Of a DNA stretch of 64,000 bases, positions 58,813-64,000 are shown piece after piece (position 1 is the first letter of the stretch; each line of letters opens with the position of its first letter). The notes under the pieces are model-generated. The model had not been told where the DNA came from, ran no database searches, and saw only the letters and a program-made list of their open reading frames with translations. The DNA is from an uncultured Pseudomonadota bacterium. Its GTDB lineage: Bacteria; Pseudomonadota; Gammaproteobacteria; Steroidobacterales; Steroidobacteraceae. Where the stretch lies: contig CAILZL010000038.1 of NCBI GenBank assembly GCA_903838705.1, positions 62,001 to 126,000 on the forward strand, given 5' to 3'. Both the position numbers and the translations under genes were made by a program.

Positions 58813-59759
58813 GTACACAACTACCTCATCTTCTTTCACAAAACACACGCAGCATGGAACTGATGATGTCGCATCTCGATCATCTCGAGGCTGAGGCGAT
58901 ACACATTCTGCGCGAAGCGGTCGCGGAATCAGAAAACCCTGTGCTGCTGTTCTCGGCTGGTAAAGACTCAACCGTGCTGGCACATCTCGTCATGCGGGCC
59001 TTCTATCCCTCACCGCCGCCGATGCCGTTATTGCATATCGACTCGACCTGGGAATTTCAGTCGTTGCTCGACTTTCGTGACCGGTTCGCAAGCCAGTATG
59101 GGTTCCGGCTCATCGTCAGAGCCAATGAAGCCGGGCGTGCTTCCGGCATCAACCCCTTCGATCATGGCGACCGCTACACCACCATCATGCGCACTGAGCC
59201 ACTAAAGGCAGCACTTGATGAGGGGCGATTCGATGTCATTATCGGCGGCGCCCGTCGCGACGAAGAACGATCCCGCGCGAAAGAACGGATCGTGTCGATT
59301 CGTGGTACGAATCACACTTGGGATCCGCGCAACCAGCGCCCTGAACTTTGGAACCTCTACAATCTGAAGCTGAATAAAGGCGAGACAGCAAGAGTCTTCC
59401 CGATCTCCAACTGGACTGAACTCGATGTTCTCAGCTACGCACTCGTCCGCAACATCGAATTGGCGCCGCTGTACTTCGCACAGCAACGTCCCACCGTGGA
59501 ACGAGATGGCACGCTGATCGTCGTGGATGAAGCCGAACGGATGCGGCTTCGCAAGTCGGAGTCGGTGGTCGAACGATCCGTGCGCTTTCGCACGCTGGGT
59601 TGCTGGCCGGTGACTGGCGCCATCGAATCTGATGCCACGGATGTCGCGGGCGTGCTGGTGGAGACCTTGAGCTCCGCACGCTCCGAGCGACAGGGCCGAA
59701 TCGGCGACCAGGAAGCAGGTGGATCGCTTGAGCAGCAGAAGCGCGAGGGTTACTTCTGA
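58809..59759 (+). CDS. cysD: CysD-like sulfate adenylyltransferase subunit 2, without CysN
   Basis: PP-loop ATP pyrophosphatase of 316 residues. SAGKDST at 49-55 is the PP-loop. GGARRDEERSRAKERI, HTWDPRNQRPELW, VFPISNWTELDV, FRTLGCWPVTGA and the C-terminal EQQKREGYF are CysD hallmarks. In the usual enzyme CysD adenylylates sulfate with help of the GTPase CysN. No cysN, cysC, cysH or cysIJ is present here. The ATG overlaps the dabA stop (ATGA), so it is part of the dab operon. The position reading HVDTGWKF in E. coli CysD reads HIDSTWEF here, a change worth noting. Confidence 0.9.
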   Translation: MSTQLPHLLSQNTRSMELMMSHLDHLEAEAIHILREAVAESENPVLLFSAGKDSTVLAHLVMRAFYPSPPPMPLLHIDSTWEFQSLLDFRDRFASQYGFRLIVRANEAGRASGINPFDHGDRYTTIMRTEPLKAALDEGRFDVIIGGARRDEERSRAKERIVSIRGTNHTWDPRNQRPELWNLYNLKLNKGETARVFPISNWTELDVLSYALVRNIELAPLYFAQQRPTVERDGTLIVVDEAERMRLRKSESVVERSVRFRTLGCWPVTGAIESDATDVAGVLVETLSSARSERQGRIGDQEAGGSLEQQKREGYF

Positions 59760-60191
59760 CTGATCACTACTGTAGACGGGAAACATAGTCGGCAACATAT
59801 TTATCCGCCAAGCTCTCGAACTGGATTCTTGATGCACCGCTGACTATGACATAGCCAAATCGATCAGCGTTTTCAAAGGATGATCTCACGGGATCACCAG
59901 CGCCTTTCAATATCTCTACGCAGCGAATTCATAAATCCTGCCATGCTCGGGAAAAGATACTGGCTACGACCCAGGATTGACCCACCCCACCCTTTATCGT
60001 TGTCACAGATTTCTGGTGCCTCTGTCAGTCAAATAGTCGCAGAGCCGGAACCAGGCAATGGCATACAGGGCAAAATCAACACCCTGCACCGATCGCAACA
60101 GTCTGCCGTAGCCAAGTTAAGCACTAATAACCACTAACTCAGTTACTAATTAGCTACGCAGTAACCTTAGTGACACATGAATAACTAACGG
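59760..60191. other. Intergenic region after cysD, with a possible gene remnant
   Basis: No intact gene is supported in these 430 bp. A plus-strand frame of 85 codons (59880-60137) has a composition unlike a protein and no ribosome site. On the minus strand 59889-59767 reads SFENADRFGYVIVSGASR and continues IQFESLADKYVADYVSRL before a stop; this looks protein-like and may be the 3' end of a decayed gene. Confidence 0.4.
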
Positions 60192-60294
60192 TTGCCCACA
60201 TAGTCCACAGCCCGAAGTTCGGACTGGGCCACTCCATAAGTGGCCCAGAAGTCCGAAGCAGCCGGAAGCAGAGGCTGTGGACCCGTGTGGGCAA
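60192..60294. repeat. Large near-perfect hairpin (103 nt)
   Basis: TTGCCCACA pairs with TGTGGGCAA at the ends. Next inward GTCCACAGCC pairs with GGCTGTGGAC. The apex has CGGAC/GTCCG and CTGGGCCACT/AGTGGCCCAG around a CCATA loop. Small asymmetric bulges separate the blocks. It lacks the RYYYAAC and GTTRRRY core boxes of attC. It may be a miniature element, a recombination hairpin or a structured RNA. Confidence 0.6.
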
Positions 60295-60454
60295 TTGATT
60301 ACAGCCCTGAGCCCCTTCCACCTTATGCGCGATTATTCGGGCTACCTTTGTCTTCCAATCATCCTTTCATCCTAATTCCTAAGTCCTACTTGCTGTTTTC
60401 CAATATTGCATGCTACAAAGATGCAACCATCTGAAAACAAAAGGAGACAGTGGA

Positions 60455-60535
60455 ATGGCTGATAATCCATACAGTACTAAGTCCCTTTGTAAAGGGACAT
60501 GTGGTCCCATAACACTGTCGTCTATTTCTAGTTAG
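60455..60535 (+). CDS. 26-codon ORF ending in the first cassette core site
   Basis: ATG at 60455 with AGGAG about nine bases upstream encodes MADNPYSTKSLCKGTCGP followed by ITLSSISS. Its TAG stop lies inside the GTTAGGT core at 60531-60537. It could be the N-terminus of a gene interrupted when cassette 1 was inserted, or a small peptide. The DNA also contains GTCCCTTTGTAAAGGGAC (60481-60498) and a competing GGGAC/GTCCC pair (60494-60508), so two exclusive hairpins can form in its mRNA. Confidence 0.35.
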   Translation: MADNPYSTKSLCKGTCGPITLSSISS

Positions 60536-60940
60536 GTGGCTCTGGATGCGGCGTCTTACGTTCTGGTATGCGACGGTGAACGGTTTGTGTCTTCTACTGT
60601 ACGTCCTCGGCTCGCTCAGACTGCTCCACTCCATGGCAAAGGACAGCCTCGAAGGTGGGGATGTCAGCGTTGCTCTAGCCTATGGGCTGACGGTCCTTCC
60701 GTTTGCAGTTATGGCCATTGTGTATGACATTGGCTTAGGGGTCTGGGCCGCGGTCCGTCGCGTTGCGCCAACTTCAAAACTTGCTTCCTTGCTAAGTATT
60801 GGTGGTGTAGCTACATGGGTCGCGGTGTGGGTCTTAATCCGAAACCTTGGCGCTTGAGCCACCTAACCCGTCGTTGGAGCGGCCGTGAACGATAAACTGC
60901 CCTGTCATGTGCTCCGGCGCGCGGCCGCTCAACTAGGTCG
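60532..60940 (+). mobile_element. Integron gene cassette 1
   Basis: Starts at the recombination point G/TTAGGTGGCTC and ends with its own attC. The first bases are the exact reverse complement of GAGCCACCTAAC at the start of that attC, as expected because both come from the circular cassette. One ORF nearly fills the cassette. Confidence 0.85.
60546..60857 (+). CDS. Cassette-encoded small membrane protein
   Basis: Unrecognised 103-residue protein with three or four hydrophobic segments: LTFWYATVNGLCLLLYVLGS, ALAYGLTVLPFAVMAIVYDI and LLSIGGVATWVAVWVLI. A cytoplasmic basic loop (VRRVAPTSK) and an N-terminal MRR suggest a topology with the N-terminus inside. The ATG is eight bases after the cassette core site, whose AGGTGG may serve as ribosome-binding sequence. 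The stop is three bases before the attC. The snug fit between boundaries is typical of genuine cassette genes. Confidence 0.75.
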   Translation: MRRLTFWYATVNGLCLLLYVLGSLRLLHSMAKDSLEGGDVSVALAYGLTVLPFAVMAIVYDIGLGVWAAVRRVAPTSKLASLLSIGGVATWVAVWVLIRNLGA

Positions 60941-60946
60941 TTGGGC
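60861..60946 (+). other. attC recombination site 1
   Basis: An 86-bp site. R'' box ACCTAAC (60861-60867) and R' box GTTGGGC (60940-60946) match RYYYAAC and GTTRRRY. Inner arms GTTGGAGCGGCCG and CGGCCGCTCAAC pair with one extrahelical G, the hallmark that sets strand choice for IntI. The apex is variable. Confidence 0.88.
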
Positions 60947-61453
60947 GTCCCCATTGAAACTCCTATCGCTCTCTCTGGTTGGGCTTCTAATGCTGCCCCC
61001 ATTGGCGCATTCGTCGGGATGTTCGGTTGCCGACGCGAAAGCACTTCAGGATAAATTGCCTCGACTGAAAAACTGGAAAGCTATTCATCAGTCGTTTCGA
61101 GAATACGCGCCTCGCTGTGACGACGGCGCCATGGCAGAAGGCTTTAGTGAAGCGGTCGTTTCTCAGCTTGCACATCGCTGGTACTCTCTGGCCGAGTTTG
61201 ATCGAAAATCAAAAGGCGATGCGGTGTTCCGCTCCTTATGTCTTAAGACACATCGATGCAAGCGCCAGTGAAAGTGATCTCAAGTTGCTTTTGAGTAATG
61301 TCACAAACCGCTGCCCCAAAACTCTCTCCGCTCTTTGTAGTGAAATTCAATCGACTACCCAGCTTGCAGTCAAGGCGCTATGACCTACCGCCCAACTATT
61401 CATTCCACCCGACTGCCAACGGCGTTGCCGTTGTCGTCGCGTGAATTCTCACG
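60941..61453 (+). mobile_element. Integron gene cassette 2
   Basis: Begins TTGGGCG after the recombination point. Its first bases complement CGCCCAAC at the start of its own attC, so it is a true circularisable unit. The single gene inside is frameshifted. Confidence 0.83.
60954..61383 (+). pseudogene. Frameshifted cassette gene for a secreted protein
   Basis: A TTG at 60954, 14 bp after the core, gives a convincing signal peptide (MKLLSLSLVGLLMLPPLAHS). The mature region is Cys-containing (GCSVADAKALQDKL, YAPRCDDGAMAEGFSEAVV). That frame stops at 61271 after DAVFRSLCLKTHRCKRQ. From about 61230 the next frame continues sensibly as YVLRHIDASASESDLKLLLSN and NRCPKTLSALCSEIQ, ending at 61383 just before attC 2. 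Removing one base near 61237 (within CTCCTTATG) joins them into FRSYVLRHIDASA. Function unknown; periplasmic. Could be a sequencing error. Confidence 0.7.
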
Positions 61454-61459
61454 TTAGGC
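61390..61459 (+). other. attC recombination site 2
   Basis: A 70-bp site. R'' box GCCCAAC (61390-61396) and R' box GTTAGGC (61453-61459) fit the consensus. ATTCA/TGAAT and GAC/GTC arms pair, with an apical CAACGGC/GCCGTTG hairpin. Different in sequence from attC 1, so the cassettes come from different pools, as in mobile or sedentary arrays with mixed attC. Confidence 0.85.
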
Positions 61460-61564
61460 GGCAACCGCCTACTCCGCGAAAATACCCATATCAATCTCAT
61501 CAGTAAGCCTCTAGGTTAGAGATCAGCGGCAGATGTGCCGCGTCTCTTTCGCAGGTGAGAACTT

Positions 61565-62170
61565 ATGAATACCTCAGTAGGAAATGCTGGTATCGGAGAG
61601 TCTGTAAGCACGATGGATGTGATTCACCATCGCCGCGCAGTGAGGGACTACTTGCCAGACAAAGTCGATGCAGCGGTGATCCATCAACTGCTGGATGCCG
61701 CCGTGCATGCACCTACAGCCATTCATGAGGAACCATGGGCTTTTGTGATCATTCAGGACAAGGTCATCCTGGATAGGTTGTCAGATAAGGTTAAGGAAAT
61801 GCTCGTTAAGGGCACTGACCCCATTCATCCATTGTTCAAGAGCCACGGGGCAGATCGATTCACGCGCCCGGACTTCAATGCCTTTTACAACGCCGGGACG
61901 CTGGTGGTGATCTATGGAAAGCCGCTAGGGAACTTCGTGGTTGCTGATTGCTGGCTGGCAGCTGAGAACCTGATGCTGGCCGCCTGCTCATTAGGCTTTG
62001 GGACTTGCCCCATTGGTCTGGCAGTCGCGGCCCTTAATACGCCGCAGTGGAAGCAGGCGTTGGGAGTGCCCGCTGAGCTAACAGCCTATGCACCGATCAT
62101 TGTAGGCAAGCCGGCGGGTGCTACACCTGTCGTGCCGCGCAAGCCACCAGAGATTCTCCGTTGGAGCTGA
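61565..62170 (+). CDS. Nitroreductase-family FMN protein
   Basis: A 201-residue FMN oxidoreductase. HHRRAVRDYLPDKV is the N-terminal FMN-binding Arg motif, HAPTAIHEEPWAFVII the Ser/Pro-rich phosphate-site loop, and AAENLMLAACSLGFGTCPIG the hydrophobic helix typical of nitroreductases. IVGKPAGATPVVPRKPPEIL closes the fold. The substrate is not predictable. It follows the second attC by about 105 bp. No third attC was found, so it is not assigned as a cassette gene. Last gene of the island. Confidence 0.9.
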   Translation: MNTSVGNAGIGESVSTMDVIHHRRAVRDYLPDKVDAAVIHQLLDAAVHAPTAIHEEPWAFVIIQDKVILDRLSDKVKEMLVKGTDPIHPLFKSHGADRFTRPDFNAFYNAGTLVVIYGKPLGNFVVADCWLAAENLMLAACSLGFGTCPIGLAVAALNTPQWKQALGVPAELTAYAPIIVGKPAGATPVVPRKPPEILRWS

Positions 62171-62194
62171 CCACACTCTCCTATTACGATGCGG

Positions 62195-62298
62195 CTATAA
62201 CAATTCAATACATAAAGCCCCCACCCATTAACCAAGCTGACGACTTGTGGGGGCATCTTTGGGGCACCACTTAATTAACAAGCAAACAATTGTTATAG
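62195..62298. repeat. Inverted-repeat region at the right island end
   Basis: CTATAACAATT (62195-62205) and AATTGTTATAG (62288-62298) form a perfect 11-bp inverted pair. Inside it GCCCCCAC (62217-62224) and GTGGGGGC (62247-62254) form a second stem, and TGGGGGCA is followed at once by TGGGGCA. The cluster lies 23 bp from the attachment core and could be an integrase-binding region; the inner stem may also terminate nitroreductase transcripts. Confidence 0.5.
62247..62256 (+). repeat. Inverted 10-mer near the right island end
   Basis: GTGGGGGCAT, the same word as the minus strand at 48810-48819. Candidate integrase arm site. Confidence 0.45.
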
Positions 62299-62307
62299 AT
62301 CATGCCC

Positions 62308-62577
62308 TTATGAAGGCTGATCGAACCCGTCCCGGAGCCATTTCAAATCTTCGTTACCATCCCAATCGGGCAACACAAGATTACGTCGCTTGATGCGCCA
62401 TGCGTGTTCGCACGCCGTGCATTGTCGCTCTGGCGCACCAAATTCAGCATCGCAGCCTCCCAGCACCACGTCACCTGCCTGAGCCGCCGTGAACAACTCA
62501 GGCCCGGGCATGCCATAGATAATCGCAACCCCCGTTCGCAACCCACACGCTGGACAACGATACTTGCGGAACATCAT
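62308..62577 (-). CDS. Small zinc-ribbon protein
   Basis: An 89-residue protein with two CxxC pairs (YRCPACG and QCTACEH) that should bind one zinc. The central segment YGMPGPELFTAAQAGDVVLGGC is typical of a widespread uncharacterised zinc-ribbon family. The ATG at 62577 overlaps the stop of the upstream nuclease gene (ATGA). A longer frame reaches 62676 but is not needed. The last codons (KWLRDGFDQPS) read through the attachment core, so the C-terminus may have been changed by the island insertion. Confidence 0.75.
   Translation of the reverse strand: MMFRKYRCPACGLRTGVAIIYGMPGPELFTAAQAGDVVLGGCDAEFGAPERQCTACEHAWRIKRRNLVLPDWDGNEDLKWLRDGFDQPS
62321..62347 (+). repeat. Right attachment core (attR), partial tRNA-Asn 3' end
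   Basis: 27 bases identical to 48736-48764 apart from a 2-base deletion in the G run. Only the T-loop and acceptor end of the tRNA are present, so it is not a functional tRNA. Confidence 0.75.
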
Positions 62578-63347
62578 GTCAGACCAAATCGGGTCTTCTC
62601 CAGCAACGACAGCGTGTTGCTGTACCACGCACCGCCACCTCCGGCGATATATCCATAGCGACGTGCACCTTCCCAATCGCGATCACCACCAAATGAAACG
62701 TAATACTCACTGTTCCATATGCCATTTTTCGAGTCAGGCTCAGGCTCTGATACTGTGGCGGCGGGTTCTCGCAGCCAGACACGTGACAGATACTCACGGC
62801 CTTCCTCGCGGAAGAACCTGAAGAACACCGCATTGATACTGACATCGTGATGCTCAGCCAAATAGCCAACTATTCGCTCAGTACTTGGATCAAGGCTCGC
62901 CGCGACGATAATCAGCTCGTGACCTCCATTGAGTTCCTCAGGCATGGCGTTGACCTTGAACCGAGTACAGAACGCCTCGTTGATTGATACGGCATGACGG
63001 GTTGGCTGCCATCGTTTCAGATAGTCATTATAGATACGCGCAATATCTTCATCGCGAAGTGACTTCACCCACGATCCATAGTCCAGCACTTGAGCAACAA
63101 TGTCGCGATAGGTTTTATCTCGCTTGAGCTCCAGTACAGCAAGATTCCCTTCCACATCGATAGCCAGCAGATCAATAACTTTGTCAAACGACGTACGTAC
63201 TTGACGCCCGATCACCATCAGATGCGGCGCAGCAATGGATATATCCTGTTCCAGCAACGATTCGAGCCGGGATTCCTGCTCCATGGGTTCAAAAACAACT
63301 TCACGCACGTCGCCGTCAATCCGCCAGATGCCCAGCTCAACCGGCAT
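62574..63347 (-). CDS. DUF91/NucS-like PD-(D/E)XK nuclease
   Basis: A 257-residue protein with an N-terminal nuclease-type core. VIDLLAIDVEGNLAVLELKRDK supplies Asp59, Glu73 and Lys75 of the D-x(n)-E-x-K centre. The preceding ESRLESLLEQDISIAAPHLMVIGRQV is the common NucS/DUF91 opening. The C-terminal part (KNGIWNSEYYVSFGGDRDWEGARRYGYI) is not recognised. The ATG overlaps the stop of the upstream gene by 11 bases. Translational overlap on both sides suggests a single functional unit. Confidence 0.8.
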   Translation of the reverse strand: MPVELGIWRIDGDVREVVFEPMEQESRLESLLEQDISIAAPHLMVIGRQVRTSFDKVIDLLAIDVEGNLAVLELKRDKTYRDIVAQVLDYGSWVKSLRDEDIARIYNDYLKRWQPTRHAVSINEAFCTRFKVNAMPEELNGGHELIIVAASLDPSTERIVGYLAEHHDVSINAVFFRFFREEGREYLSRVWLREPAATVSEPEPDSKNGIWNSEYYVSFGGDRDWEGARRYGYIAGGGGAWYSNTLSLLEKTRFGLT

Positions 63348-64000
63348 AATGATTCCCCTTCAACATCAAGCTGCTTAATGTAGCGCTATGCGTTACTTCA
63401 TCATGTGGAATCAGCAAATACTTCCACGGCTTCCCACCATTCTGCTTTGTGTAAGCAGAGGCATGCTGACACCAAAGCCTGGCTTTCTCGGCCTTGGCTT
63501 GTACTTCTTCACTCTCCATGTCGCGCACCGCTTTGGTTTCGATTATCAGATTGACGTCGTGAGTTAACGCCACAAAATCCGGTATGTACTCCGCTTCGAA
63601 TGGGCCCTTGCGATAATAAATATTGAACTGACCAGCCACTGGACGGAACCAGCGCAGTGATTCACGTTCCAGAATCAGCGCCATCACTCGTTCGGTGTCG
63701 CTCTGGAATTTCTGGTGGCTATAAGCGCACTTGCTGAAGTGACCAAACACCAGTTGAGTAATACGCGACTTATCCGGTGGTGTCTGACTGATGGGCAACA
63801 CCTCACCTTCAGCATTCAGGCCACTGTGTTTCAGTGCAGTAAAACCCTGACTCACCACCACTTCTGATTCACTGATATCTTCGTAGTAGTGAGCGATCAT
63901 CTGCGCATGAATGTTCTCGGCGACATCACGCGCGTGGTGACTCAGAACATTGTGCAACGACTCCTCATCTTTCAGGTATGAACGGAAGTGCGTCACAGCC
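63337..64000 (-). CDS. Type III restriction/helicase-like protein, C-terminal part (5' end beyond window)
   Basis: The frame is open to the right edge; an internal ATG at 63996 need not be the true start. About 219 visible residues form the C-terminal nuclease region. YIPDFVALTHDVNLIIETK gives Asp140, Glu153 and Lys155 (counted from 63996). FQSDTERVMALILERESLRWFRPVAGQFNIYYRKG upstream and GGKPWKYLLIPH downstream match Res subunits of type III restriction-like DEAD helicases. The helicase part lies outside the window. No methyltransferase is visible. Confidence 0.8.
   Translation of the reverse strand, partial: AVTHFRSYLKDEESLHNVLSHHARDVAENIHAQMIAHYYEDISESEVVVSQGFTALKHSGLNAEGEVLPISQTPPDKSRITQLVFGHFSKCAYSHQKFQSDTERVMALILERESLRWFRPVAGQFNIYYRKGPFEAEYIPDFVALTHDVNLIIETKAVRDMESEEVQAKAEKARLWCQHASAYTKQNGGKPWKYLLIPHDEVTHSATLSSLMLKGNHYAG

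Noticed and set aside
59880-60137. 85-codon plus-strand frame after cysD
   Set aside because: No ribosome site, no recognisable motif, and composition not protein-like.
60192-60294. The 103-nt hairpin as a third attC site
   Set aside because: It lacks RYYYAAC and GTTRRRY boxes at its ends, and the pairing is too complete for a typical attC.
61453-62200. The nitroreductase as a third integron cassette
   Set aside because: No RYYYAAC-type box complementary to the GTTAGGCGGC start was found after the gene, and the gene begins about 105 bp from the core, farther than usual.

Overview
The window reads as a gammaproteobacterial chromosome carrying one clear accessory insertion. The taxonomic call rests on gene order. 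The run rpsF-rpsR-DUF2232 membrane gene-rplI-dnaB-alr has no priB, as in Pseudomonas-like gammaproteobacteria. The glrK-qseG-glrR cluster, the ffh/ypjD/yfjD neighbourhood and the divergent uvrB/aminotransferase pair point the same way. Genus and order cannot be fixed from the sequence alone.

Bases 1-15 kb hold much of a Pho regulon: pstS (cut by the left edge), a porin, pstB, and phoB-phoR-phoU. Candidate Pho boxes (two 7-bp half-sites 11 bp apart) lie upstream of pstS, the porin, pstB and phoB. Between them sit dapE with an ArsC-like gene, a heavy-metal RND efflux operon (TolC-like, adaptor, pump) and dsbB. From 14.5 to 25.5 kb come tsaB, a YoaA/DinG helicase, a small secreted protein, GTP-type PEP carboxykinase, a cyclase-FHA protein, dusA, typA, a lipoprotein and srkA. 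From 25.6 to 31.6 kb come galE, the glrK-qseG-glrR signalling operon (its GlrR has a degenerate sigma-54 contact loop) and ffh. From 31.7 to 48.7 kb come ypjD/yfjD-like membrane genes, radA, a CHASE2 Ser/Thr kinase-PP2C-FHA triad, alr, dnaB, the S6/S18/L9 genes, a hydrolase, uvrB, an aminotransferase and tRNA-Asn.

A genomic island of about 13.6 kb starts in the 3' end of tRNA-Asn (48683-48757). It ends at an imperfect copy of that tRNA end (62321-62347). A shared 10-mer, GTGGGGGCAT, lies in opposite orientation just inside both ends and may be an integrase arm site; no integrase gene is visible. The island carries katG, tspO, an Fsr-type MFS exporter and a NhaR-like LysR regulator. Divergent from the regulator is a translationally coupled dabB-dabA-cysD operon: an inorganic-carbon accumulation complex fused in one transcript to an orphan ATP-sulfurylase small subunit. 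Next come two integron gene cassettes with good attC sites but no integrase (a CALIN) and a nitroreductase. One cassette gene is frameshifted. A 103-nt near-perfect hairpin lies just before the cassettes.

To the right of the island, to the end of the window, are three overlapping minus-strand genes: the C-terminal part of a type III restriction/helicase-like protein with a PD-(D/E)XK centre, a DUF91/NucS-like nuclease, and a zinc-ribbon protein. They look like part of a defence or DNA-processing cluster. The strongest candidates for something new are the dabB-dabA-cysD operon and the orphan cassette array.
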